A DNA stretch of 64,000 bases from Pseudomonadota bacterium (GTDB taxonomy: Bacteria > Myxococcota_A > UBA796 > SXON01): positions 1 through 64,000 of the forward strand of contig JAUXQH010000118.1 in the NCBI GenBank assembly GCA_030685065.1, written 5' to 3'. The first letter of the stretch is position 1. Each line of letters starts with the position of its first letter. Below are positions 55,244 to 62,850 of this stretch, piece after piece. The notes under the pieces were generated by a model. The model did not search any database. It saw only the letters and a program-made list of their open reading frames with translations, and was not told where the DNA came from. A program made the translations under genes and the position numbers.

Positions 55244-57820
55244 TTGCTCCTGCTCGCCCTCCTGTCCTGCAAGCCCGATCCCGACGTGAAGCCCGATCCG
55301 GTCGTCGAGGTGTGCGATCCGGTCGCGGCGCAGGCGGACGCCCCCACGCTGGTGCCGGGCGCGCCGCTCGCGGCCGCCGCGGAGGCCGCGATGCTGCTGC
55401 CGATCGGCACGCCCCTCTCGGGCTACACCAGCCGCTGCGACTGCTTCGGCAACGACGGCGACGCGGATCGTCGCGACTCCGCGTACGCGGCCGAATTCGC
55501 CGCCTCGGCGGGCGTCCAGAGCGCCATCCCGGTCAAGGCGTTCTGGATCGCCAACGGAGACCAGGACCTCGTCATCCTGAAGATCGACCTCATCTACTCG
55601 TTCGATGGGCTCGTCGAGGAGATGGAGCGCCGCTTGTCGGCCGCCACCGGCAAGGACCTCGACGGCAAGGTGGTGGTCGCGACGAACCACTCCCACGCGA
55701 GCCACGGCAGCTTCAGCGATCAGATCACGTACTACCTGGGGAGCGACCGCTTCAACTACGAGGTGTTCACCCGCATGGCCGACGCCGCCGAGGACGTGGC
55801 GATGCAGGCCCACGGCGCGCTCCAGCCCGCCAAGATCGGCGTGGGCTACGCGAAGGACTGGGATCCGGACGACCGCGTGTACCGCGATCGTCGCGACCAG
55901 AACGACGACGTCCAGTTTTTCTCCGACATCCCGGCGGGCAGCTACAAGGACCCGAACCTGACGATGATGCGCATCGACACGCTCGCGGACGAGCCGATCG
56001 GCGTGCTGTTCAACTTCGGGATCCACGGGACCGTGCTCGACGGCGACAACCCGATGATCAGCATCGAAGCGCCCGGCTTCGTGGAGCGGGTGTTCCAGGA
56101 GCGCTTCGACACCCCGGTGGTCGTGGCGCTGCTCCAAGGCGCCGCGGGCGACGCGAGCCCGGCCGGCAGTGACGACGGCTACGCGCGCCTGGAGAGCGTC
56201 GGCGAGTACGCGGCGGACGCCCTCGAGACCCTGTGGACGTCGATCCCCACGGCGGCGGACCCCATCCGGCTCGAGACCACGTCGCGCTCGGTCGACCAGA
56301 CGCACGACGCGATGCGGGTGACCCGGGGCGACACCGTGCTCCAGTACACCCCCTTCGTGGATGACGAGGACTTCGAGCCCGACAACATCGTCTACGCGGA
56401 GGATGGGTCCATCCTCTCGCCGATCGACGAGTACAACGTCGCATACGGTGGGGCGTTCTGCGGCGAGGACCCGGCCTACCTGCCCGGCTTCGCTCCCGCG
56501 GCGGTCTTTCCGTACGTCAACTGCGTGGACGTGTCGAAGATGGTGGCGGTCATCGCCGGCTTTTTCGATCTGAACGACGCCGAGGCGCAGCTCCCCATCC
56601 TCGAGAGCAAGGTCGCGGCGTTCACCGCGTCCCGCATCGGCCCGCTCCCGATCCGCGAGGCGGACGGCACCCAGACGACAGACGACTTCTTCGTCGGCTT
56701 CTTCCCCGGCGAGCCCACCGCGACCTACACCGAGCAATTCCGCCGCCGCGCCAAGGCGGAGCTCGGGTACGACCACGCGATGGCGGTCGGCTACGCCCAG
56801 GATCACGAGGGCTACCTGCTCATCCCCGAGGACTGGCTCCAGGGTGGGTACGAGATCGACATCAACATCTGGGGGCCGCTCCAGGGCGAGCACATCATGG
56901 AGCAGCTGTTGTTGGCGAGCGCCGAGGTGCTCTCCACCGACGTTGTCGAGCACCAGGACCCGTGCGAGCTGTACCAGTCCACCGACTACGAGTCGGTCGG
57001 CGCCTGGGTGCTCCCAGCCGTCCCGCCGGAAGCCACCCCCGAAGCCGGCACGCCGCTCGACACGCCCCCCGCCTATCTCTGGTCGCCGCTCTACACGGAC
57101 GACGAGCGGGACGCGGGCGTGTGGCCCGATCTGACCGTGCCCGCCGTGGTCCCCCGCGTACAGGGGACGGTCGAGATCGCGTGGACCGGCGGCGATCCGG
57201 GGGTGGACTACCCGGACGTGACGCTCGAGCGCGAGACCGAGTCCGGCTGGGAGACCGTCGTCACCGCGTCGGGCCGCCCGGTCTCGCGTGGGCCCGACAT
57301 CCTCCTCACCCACACCCCCGACCCGCTCCTGCCCTTCACCCTCGCGCAGACCCACACCTGGTACGCCGCCTACCAGGCCGTCGGCACGGTGGACGACCGC
57401 GCCGGGCTCCCCGTCGGCACCTACCGGTTGCACGTCGTCGGGAACACCTACACGGGCTCGAGCACGACGTACCCGTGGGACAGCACCGAGTACACGATCG
57501 ACAGCGCGTCCTTCGAGGTCGTGCCCGCCACGATCACGGTCACCGCGAGCGGGGGGGAGCTCACCGCGTCCCTGGTCGGTCCGGCCCGCGGCTGGCGCCT
57601 CATCGGCCTGGATGGCGCCTATCGGGGCGACAACCCGCTCCCCGACGACACCGCGACGCTGCGCCTCGTCCACGAGGACGGCACGGACGAGGTCATCGAG
57701 GCGACCGGCACACGCGGCGATCGCATCACCCGGTTCACCGGGCTGGCGTTGGACACCGCGGTGCGCGTCGAGATCACCGACGTCTACGGCAACACCGGCG
57801 CGCTCGACCTCCTGTGGTGA
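55244..57820 (+). CDS. Lipoprotein of the neutral/alkaline ceramidase superfamily, fused to beta-sandwich C-terminus
   Basis: 858 residues, TTG start, short lipobox LLSC. Residues 50-520 follow the neutral non-lysosomal ceramidase plan: GDQDLVILKIDLIYS, the metal-site region VVVATNHSHASHGS (H149, H151), GIHGTVLDGDNPMIS, and QGAAGDASP in place of the usual nucleophile-containing NVGDVSP. The catalytic serine context should be checked, since the motif is altered. The C-terminal 250 residues form Ig-like strands (ITVTASGGELTASLVGP). The family cleaves ceramide to sphingosine; myxobacteria make sphingolipids. Divergent from the tail-anchored protein; the kinase gene follows at 57828. Confidence 0.75.
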   Translation: MLLLALLSCKPDPDVKPDPVVEVCDPVAAQADAPTLVPGAPLAAAAEAAMLLPIGTPLSGYTSRCDCFGNDGDADRRDSAYAAEFAASAGVQSAIPVKAFWIANGDQDLVILKIDLIYSFDGLVEEMERRLSAATGKDLDGKVVVATNHSHASHGSFSDQITYYLGSDRFNYEVFTRMADAAEDVAMQAHGALQPAKIGVGYAKDWDPDDRVYRDRRDQNDDVQFFSDIPAGSYKDPNLTMMRIDTLADEPIGVLFNFGIHGTVLDGDNPMISIEAPGFVERVFQERFDTPVVVALLQGAAGDASPAGSDDGYARLESVGEYAADALETLWTSIPTAADPIRLETTSRSVDQTHDAMRVTRGDTVLQYTPFVDDEDFEPDNIVYAEDGSILSPIDEYNVAYGGAFCGEDPAYLPGFAPAAVFPYVNCVDVSKMVAVIAGFFDLNDAEAQLPILESKVAAFTASRIGPLPIREADGTQTTDDFFVGFFPGEPTATYTEQFRRRAKAELGYDHAMAVGYAQDHEGYLLIPEDWLQGGYEIDINIWGPLQGEHIMEQLLLASAEVLSTDVVEHQDPCELYQSTDYESVGAWVLPAVPPEATPEAGTPLDTPPAYLWSPLYTDDERDAGVWPDLTVPAVVPRVQGTVEIAWTGGDPGVDYPDVTLERETESGWETVVTASGRPVSRGPDILLTHTPDPLLPFTLAQTHTWYAAYQAVGTVDDRAGLPVGTYRLHVVGNTYTGSSTTYPWDSTEYTIDSASFEVVPATITVTASGGELTASLVGPARGWRLIGLDGAYRGDNPLPDDTATLRLVHEDGTDEVIEATGTRGDRITRFTGLALDTAVRVEITDVYGNTGALDLLW

Positions 57821-57827
57821 GGCGCCC

Positions 57828-58436
57828 GTGAAGAAGTTCATCGCCGTCGCCGGCAACATGGGCGTCGGAAAGACCTCGCTCGTCGAGTTCCTTCACGCCC
57901 AGTACGGGTTCGAGCCCGTCTACGAGCCGTTCGCGAACAACCCCTACCTCGACGAGTTCTACGCCGAGATGGGGAAGTGGGCGTTCCAGAGCCAGATCTG
58001 GTTCTTGACCCACAAGTTCCGCCTCCATCTCGAGCTGAACGCCAACAACGGCACCATCGTGCAGGACCGCACGATCTACGAGGACGCCGAGATCTTCGCC
58101 ACGAACCTCGCGCGCGGCGGCCAGATGATCGAGCGCGACTTTCGCACCTACATGGATCTGTACGAGGGCATGCGGCGCGCGCTCCAGCCGCCGGACCTGA
58201 TGATCTACCTCCGGTGCTCGGTGCCGGCGATCCGCAAGCGCATCCGCCGCCGCGGCCGCGCGAGCGAGCAGGCCATCCCGCTGCCCTACCTCAAGCGATT
58301 GAACGCGCGTTACGACGAGTGGATGGCCGGCTACACGCTCTCCCCGGTGATGGTGTGGGAGAGCGACGACGCGGACTACCTGACCCACATCGTGGACAGG
58401 CTGGAGTTCAAGCGCTCGATCGAGCGGTTCTTGTAG
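57828..58436 (+). CDS. Deoxynucleoside kinase
   Basis: 202 residues, the usual size of the bacterial dGK/dAK and eukaryotic dCK-like kinases that phosphorylate deoxynucleosides for salvage. P-loop GNMGVGKT at residues 9-16, EPFANNPYLDEFY for base recognition, a DRTIYEDAEIFA loop with the conserved ERSIxxD-like arginine context, and the lid LRCSVPAIRKRIRRRGRASE. Start GTG at 57828, eight bases after the ceramidase-like stop. Which deoxynucleoside is preferred cannot be read from the motif. Downstream is a repeat-rich gap. Confidence 0.9.
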   Translation: MKKFIAVAGNMGVGKTSLVEFLHAQYGFEPVYEPFANNPYLDEFYAEMGKWAFQSQIWFLTHKFRLHLELNANNGTIVQDRTIYEDAEIFATNLARGGQMIERDFRTYMDLYEGMRRALQPPDLMIYLRCSVPAIRKRIRRRGRASEQAIPLPYLKRLNARYDEWMAGYTLSPVMVWESDDADYLTHIVDRLEFKRSIERFL

Positions 58437-58817
58437 GGACGGGCGTGCCCCCCGCCGAGGCGGCGGGGGTCGGCCCCCTGCGAGGCTCGGCGCGAGCGCC
58501 TCGGTCCGGCGCGGACGCCGGGACCGTCCGCCGCGGCGGCGGCCGCCTCTCCGGGGGCCTCACGCGGGGGCCTCGGGCGGGGCGCACCGCCTGGAACCGG
58601 GCAGCCGACTTGCTGTCGAGGGCTGGAGTGTTGTTCCTACTCGTCTGCGCCCCGCAGATCCTGCCTCCCGCGAGTCCATCATCGGGCACGGCCGCGGCTG
58701 TGATTCTGTGGGATGCACCGGTGGAAGTGGCTCACCAACGCCGGCGCGGACACCCACACTTTCGTGCCGGCCGAACCCGCGATGGTGGTCCGCACGTGGT
58801 TCGTGTAGGCTGGACTC
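58437..58817. other. Repeat-bearing gap after the deoxynucleoside kinase
   Basis: 381 bases without an intact gene. It starts with a GC-rich hairpin (cccccgcc with ggcggggg, 58450-58470) that might stop transcription although no T-run follows, then contains the first copy of the 178-base module and, at 58713-58808, a 31-codon open frame without recognisable product. A TAGGCT hexamer lies at 58806-58811. Confidence 0.6.
58500..58677 (+). repeat. 178-base module, copy 1 (GC-rich leader plus lipoprotein-signal coding end)
   Basis: This is highly similar to 59805-59981. The last 70 bases read, from TTG at 58610, MLSRAGVLFLLVCAP, a lipoprotein signal. Beyond 58677 the similarity fades, and the frame continues without a plausible domain, so this copy probably heads a decayed paralogue of the lipoprotein at 59917. 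Confidence 0.85.
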
Positions 58818-59420
58818 ATGGACTGCGGCGAGCTCATCGTCTTCCCTGCCAAGGAGACCCCTCCGCCGACCGTGGTGCTGCTCGACGGGCGCGCCATCCA
58901 CATGGAGAAGCGCCCGATCCCGCGGGAAGAGCTCCGAATCCCGATGCCGGCGTGCGGCGTTCACACGATCGAGGTCCGCTACCCCGATGACGACGACATC
59001 CCGCGGATCGTGACGCTTGGCCCCGGCGTAGTGATCGAGGCCCGCACGATGAACGGCTGGGCGGTGGCACAAGGCGCGCCGGCGTGCCTCACGCTCGACC
59101 CGCCGACCTTCGGCTGGACGTGCAACGCGAAGGCCGTGCCCCCGGACGCCGCCTTCGACCTCCGGAAGTGCCAAGGCGGGTGGTACATGGGGTCCGAACT
59201 CGCGCTCGCCGCCGAGGCGAAGGACGGGACGCGCCTCGCCCAGAACTTCCTCGCATCGCTCCCCGGGCACTACACCGCGGCCGTCGACGATGGCCGCATC
59301 GCGATGCGCTGGGAGGCCGACACGGCCGGATGCCCGCCGCCGGGGCCGCCGCCGCGGCCCACTTGGCCCGAGGTTGCGCCGCTCCAGGTGCCGGCGCCCG
59401 ACCGACCGACCTCTCCCTAG
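58818..59420 (+). CDS. Unrecognised acidic/Pro-rich protein
   Basis: 200 residues, soluble, no signal. The first half is beta-rich (TVVLLDGRAIHMEKRPIPR, VHTIEVRYPDDDDIPRIVTL), with a cysteine-containing central part (CLTLDPPTFGWTCNAKAVPP, then LRKCQGGWYMGSEL) and a Pro-rich tail. Codon usage agrees with its neighbours. The ATG lies six bases after a TAGGCT hexamer, so translation may be leaderless. No family recognised; the next 3' neighbour is a broken HNH gene. Confidence 0.55.
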   Translation: MDCGELIVFPAKETPPPTVVLLDGRAIHMEKRPIPREELRIPMPACGVHTIEVRYPDDDDIPRIVTLGPGVVIEARTMNGWAVAQGAPACLTLDPPTFGWTCNAKAVPPDAAFDLRKCQGGWYMGSELALAAEAKDGTRLAQNFLASLPGHYTAAVDDGRIAMRWEADTAGCPPPGPPPRPTWPEVAPLQVPAPDRPTSP

Positions 59421-59438
59421 CCTAGGTGCTTTCGGCCG

Positions 59439-59800
59439 TCACGGCACCCGGCGGACGCCCGACCACATGGCCTGCGCGGCGGGGACGCCGCGCACCGGCT
59501 GCCAAGATGGCCCGCGCGGGGACGCGCGGAGGCCGCCTGGCCACGTCAGCAGTCGTCTTCGCGGTAGGCGCCGAGGGCGACATCGATGAGCGTGCACGTA
59601 GGGCGTTCGGTGTGTCATCCCGGCGGCGCTCCATCCATCCACGTGCCCACCCACGTGGGTCACCACCGCGCCCACGAAACGCCGCCCGTCTCCGTGTGTC
59701 ACCGCGATTTCTCCGCTCGCGAGCCGCTCCACGCCGAGAACCCCGTCGTGAATCGCGCGGTGATGCAGGCAGCAGATCACGCACAAATTGGCGAGGTGTC
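59439..59800 (-). pseudogene. Truncated and frameshifted HNH endonuclease fragment
   Basis: Read on the minus strand the 5' end gives HLANLCVICCLHHRAIHDG, the second half of an HNH nuclease motif, then VERLASGEIAVTHGDGR. The first half of the motif and the N-terminal part are missing; the open frame begins where the 178-base module copy 2 ends its similarity (about 59800-59805). Further 3' the frame loses family character, while a shifted frame reads LIDVALGAYREDDC followed by a stop at 59546-59548, which looks like the original C-terminus. Therefore a remnant, with at least a 5' truncation and one frameshift. Confidence 0.65.
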
Positions 59801-59804
59801 AAGG

Positions 59805-59981
59805 CTCGGTCCGGCGCGGACGCCGGGACCGTCCGCCGCGGCGGCGGCCGCATCTCCGGGGGCCTCACGCGGGGGCCTGGAGGAGGCGAACCGTCTGGAA
59901 CCGGGCAGCCGACTGGTTGTCGAGGGCTGGAGTGTTGTTCCTGCTCGCCTGCGCCTCGCACACCCTGCCTCTCGCGAGTCC
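59805..59981 (+). repeat. 178-base module, copy 2
   Basis: Direct repeat of 58500-58677, alignable along its full length with scattered substitutions and a one-base length difference. It contains the GC-rich leader, the ctggaaccgggcagcc block and the signal-coding end (TTG at 59917). Its left edge abuts the HNH remnant. Confidence 0.85.
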
Positions 59982-60339
59982 TTCAGAGGGCACCGGGAGG
60001 CCGCCCGCCATTGTTCGCGTTCGCTTCGAACGGCATGTTGCGCTTCTCACTCTGCCACCTTCCGAGTCCGGCGACGTGGCGACCGGCGTTTCGATGACCT
60101 GGCGCGGATCAACGACTCGCAGCGCGCTTGGGGCCACTCGGCTTCCATCGGGGGTGTCCCCGTCGACCATCCCGCTGCTGCAGTGCGAGGTGCACGAGGG
60201 CGAGCTCCATGTCGTTCAGCTGGGAGACCGCGCCTTCGCTTCCGTCCCGACGTTCGGCTGGTGTGGAGCCCCAATGGAGGCGGGCTCCGTACTCTTCCGA
60301 GTGGAGGTCGAGGTGGTGGACGTCCACCGCCTCCAGTAG
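59917..60339 (+). CDS. Candidate small lipoprotein headed by the duplicated module
   Basis: About 140 residues from TTG 59917: LSRAGVLFLLACASHTL is a lipoprotein signal with lipobox LLAC. The mature part is beta-rich and ends EVHEGELHVVQLGDRAFASV, PTFGWCGAPMEAG and VLFRVEVEVVDVHRL. No family recognised. The frame extends further upstream, but only the module gives a signal. No ribosome site is clear, and coding is supported chiefly by the signal and length, so confidence is limited. Confidence 0.4.
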   Translation: MSRAGVLFLLACASHTLPLASPSEGTGRPPAIVRVRFERHVALLTLPPSESGDVATGVSMTWRGSTTRSALGATRLPSGVSPSTIPLLQCEVHEGELHVVQLGDRAFASVPTFGWCGAPMEAGSVLFRVEVEVVDVHRLQ

Positions 60340-60861
60340 CCAGGACCCCGCTCGCCGCCACGAAGGATCGGGGCGAGTACACAGGGTTGGTCCCGCCCCG
60401 GCTTGGGTGGCCCCACGCGACCGAGCTCGACCAGACCACGACACCTCCCTCGACTTCAGTCGCATCTACGCGACGTTTCGCGACCGAAGTGCACTCAGAG
60501 GTGGCGGTCTCCCTCGACTTTGGTCGAATTCGGGCGGATTTCGGCGACCGGAGTCGGAGGAGACGTGGAGGTCACCGCGAGCTCGGTCGCTTCCCGCCGT
60601 CAAAGGTGCCATCTGCGACGGGACGGCGCGCACGTACGCGCATTGCTCGCGACGTCCCGTCCGCCGACCGGGAACCGGAACCTCGGACGAGGCGGGCGAA
60701 GCCCGCCCGTCGGCGGGCCCCCACGCGAAGGGGAAACGGGCGCAGGCCCGCCTGATCCGCCTGCCTTCGTCGCCCCCCTCCCTGCGCCCCCCCGCTCCTT
60801 GCGCGTCCCGGCCACACCGCGGCGTTGCGCTCCCGAGCGGCGCGGCGTAGAAAAGCCGCCC
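60340..60861. other. Gap without convincing gene
   Basis: 522 bases. Open frames here lack family features and switch between frames. The part 60445-60554 carries a duplicated 46-base segment; the remainder is Arg/Pro-coding-like GC-rich sequence. A TAGAAA hexamer ends eight bases before the next gene. Confidence 0.5.
60445..60554 (+). repeat. 46-base direct duplication
   Basis: The segment starting ctccctcgactt at 60445-60490 recurs at 60509-60554 with several changes. If translated, both copies can read SLDF(S/G)RI-x-A-x-F-x-DRS, which might be a remnant of a small protein repeat, but they lie in different reading frames of the region. Confidence 0.65.
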
Positions 60862-61056
60862 ATGTCCTACACCCGCCTGCTCGCCCTCGCCCCGCTCTTC
60901 GCCGCCTGCAGCCTCGGTCCGGACCTGCCGCATCCGGTGGCGTCCGACAAGTCCGCGGACACGGGCGACACCGCGGACGCGGACACCGATACGGACACCG
61001 ACACCGACACCGACACGGACACCGACACGGGCTCCGACACCTCGACCGCCCGCTGA
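60862..61056 (+). CDS. Very short TD-repeat lipoprotein
   Basis: 64 residues. Signal MSYTRLLALAPLFAACSLG with lipobox FAAC, then a mature part that is essentially a Thr-Asp repeat (about residues 33-58) ending STAR. It resembles the linkers of the lipoproteins at 48377 and 48875 without any folded domain; either a stand-alone surface peptide or the remnant of a longer protein that lost its domain. A TAGAAA hexamer lies eight bases before the ATG, in line with a leaderless start. Convergent with the methyltransferase gene. Confidence 0.6.
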   Translation: MSYTRLLALAPLFAACSLGPDLPHPVASDKSADTGDTADADTDTDTDTDTDTDTDTGSDTSTAR

Positions 61057-61072
61057 GGCGGCGGTCGCGTAG

Positions 61073-62236
61073 CTACCGCACGATGTAGACGAGGTGCTTG
61101 AGGTACTCGGTCTCCGGCACGCCCGGCAGGATCGGATGATCCGGGGCCTGGCCCCCGCGCCTCAAGAGCACCGCGTGGCGCCCCGCCTGCCGGATTCCGG
61201 CGACCACGGCCTCCTCGAAGCGCTCGGGGAGCACGTGATGGGAGCACGAGGACGAGAACAGCAGCCCGCCCGGCCCGAGGAGCCGCGCCGCCTGCGCGTT
61301 GACGGCCTTGTACGCGCCGAGCGCGATGCCCGCCTTCTTGCGGGTCTTGGCGAAGGCGGGGGGATCGATGCACACCACGTCGAACCGCTCGCCCGCTTCG
61401 AGCAGCGCCTCCATCGCGACGCGTGCGTCATCGTGGACCACGCGGATACGCTCGGAGACGCCGTTGAGCAGGGCGTTGTCGGAGATCATGGCGCAGGCGG
61501 GGGCGCTCGCGTCGATGGTGACCGCGTCGGTCGCGCCGGCGACGAGGGCGTGGAGCGCCCAGGCTCCAGTGTGCGCGTACACGTCGAGCACCCGCAGGCC
61601 CTTGCAGCGCGCGGCGCCGAACAGCCGGTTCTCCGCCTGGTCGAAGAAGAAGCCCGTTTTCTGCCCGGAGAGCGGATCCGCCTGGAAGCGGACCCCGTTC
61701 TCCTCGAAGGTGACCTTCTCCGGCACGTCCCCGAACCAGACCTCGCTCTCGCCGACGGGGAGGCCCTCCAGCTCGCGCGCGCCGACGTCGGTGCGGAGGA
61801 CGGCGCCCCGAGGAGCCAGCACCGCCTGCAGGGCTTCTTGCAGGAGATGCTTGCGGCGATCCATCCCGAGGGTGGTGATCTGGGCCACCAGCACGTCCTC
61901 GTAGCGATCGACCAGGAGCCCCGGGAGGCCGTCGGCCTCGCCCGCGCACACCCGGTAGGAGCGGCGGCCGGGAAGCACGCGCTCGCGTAGGGCCAGCGCG
62001 GCGGCGAGGCGCCGCTTGTAGAGGTCGGCGGTGTCCAGATCCCCCTCGCCGCGCGTCACGAGGCGGATCGTGATGAGGGAGTGGGGGTTGCAGTAGCCGC
62101 GCCCGAGCACGCGCCCCGAGGCGTCGACGACCTCGACGGCCTCGCCCGGGGGGAGCGCCGCGACCGGGGGGTCGAGCACCTCGTTGGCGAAGATCCAGGG
62201 GTGACCGGGGCGGGAGCGGACGCGCACGCGAAGCAT
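61073..62236 (-). CDS. rlmI: Class I SAM-dependent rRNA methyltransferase, RlmI-like
   Basis: 387 residues. An N-terminal PUA-type domain (RSRPGHPWIFANEV, then VEVVDASGRVLGRGYCNP) precedes a Rossmann methyltransferase with GLRVLDVYAHTGAWALHAL, the SAM site, and the VCIDPPAFAKTRKKAG catalytic DPPxF motif. This is the layout of RlmI, which methylates 23S rRNA cytosine (m5C1962 in E. coli). A middle helical segment (FFFDQAENR) is typical as well. Alternative: another member of the YccW/RlmI group with related target. Divergent from a lipoprotein gene. Confidence 0.88.
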   Translation of the reverse strand: MLRVRVRSRPGHPWIFANEVLDPPVAALPPGEAVEVVDASGRVLGRGYCNPHSLITIRLVTRGEGDLDTADLYKRRLAAALALRERVLPGRRSYRVCAGEADGLPGLLVDRYEDVLVAQITTLGMDRRKHLLQEALQAVLAPRGAVLRTDVGARELEGLPVGESEVWFGDVPEKVTFEENGVRFQADPLSGQKTGFFFDQAENRLFGAARCKGLRVLDVYAHTGAWALHALVAGATDAVTIDASAPACAMISDNALLNGVSERIRVVHDDARVAMEALLEAGERFDVVCIDPPAFAKTRKKAGIALGAYKAVNAQAARLLGPGGLLFSSSCSHHVLPERFEEAVVAGIRQAGRHAVLLRRGGQAPDHPILPGVPETEYLKHLVYIVR

Positions 62237-62271
62237 GGACCGGTCTATCGCAAACGCGGTACAGAGGCCGG

Positions 62272-62850
62272 ATGCGCTTGGTCTCCTCGGTGTTCGCGCT
62301 GGCCGTGCTCGGCTGCTGCTTCGGCCCCTCGGTGGACGCGCCGCCCGTCCCCGCGCCCGTCGCCCCCTCGCCGCTCTCCCAGGCGCTCCAGGGCATGGGG
62401 GCCGCCGATCCCGCGGTCTCGGGGGCGTCCGCCCCGGTAGCGCCCCCCGGAGCCCCCCCCGCAGCGCCCGCGGCGGCTCCCCCGGAAGCCCTCCCGGACG
62501 CGCCCCCCGTCGCCCCCGCGTCCGCGCTGACTCCGGTTGCCGCTCCCGGCGTCGGTCCCGCGTGCGCGGAGGCCCAGGCCGCGCGCGAGGCCGTGCGCGC
62601 CGAGCTGCGCGACTTGCGGCTCACGGTCGGCGGTGACTCGACCGCGCGGTTGGAAGCGGCCGGCGCCGCGATGATGGCGTGCAATCGGGAGCCCGACTGT
62701 GTTCGGGACATGCAGGCACGCGCGGCCAAGGTCGACGCCTTCGATCGTGCGAGGCAGGCGCAGGCGGCCGAGACCACGCGGCTCGCCCAGGCGGAGGTGG
62801 GGCTCTACGAGGCCGACAACCGCGTCGTCCTCGCATGCGGCGCGCCGTGA
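62272..62850 (+). CDS. Ala/Pro-rich lipoprotein
   Basis: 192 residues. Signal MRLVSSVFALAVLGCC has lipobox VLGC. Residues 20-95 are Pro/Ala-rich and disordered. The C-terminal 95 residues form a helical hairpin with cysteines in two pairs (GPACAEAQAAREAVRAELRD, MMACNREPDCVRDM), reminiscent of small helical periplasmic domains. No family recognised. The start codon of the next gene lies 16 bases before its stop, so the two are coupled. Confidence 0.7.
   Translation: MRLVSSVFALAVLGCCFGPSVDAPPVPAPVAPSPLSQALQGMGAADPAVSGASAPVAPPGAPPAAPAAAPPEALPDAPPVAPASALTPVAAPGVGPACAEAQAAREAVRAELRDLRLTVGGDSTARLEAAGAAMMACNREPDCVRDMQARAAKVDAFDRARQAQAAETTRLAQAEVGLYEADNRVVLACGAP

Noticed and set aside
58610..58990. 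Lipoprotein gene from the first copy of the 178-base module
   Set aside because: After the signal peptide the frame runs into Arg-rich antisense-like sequence over the next gene, so no credible mature protein is encoded.
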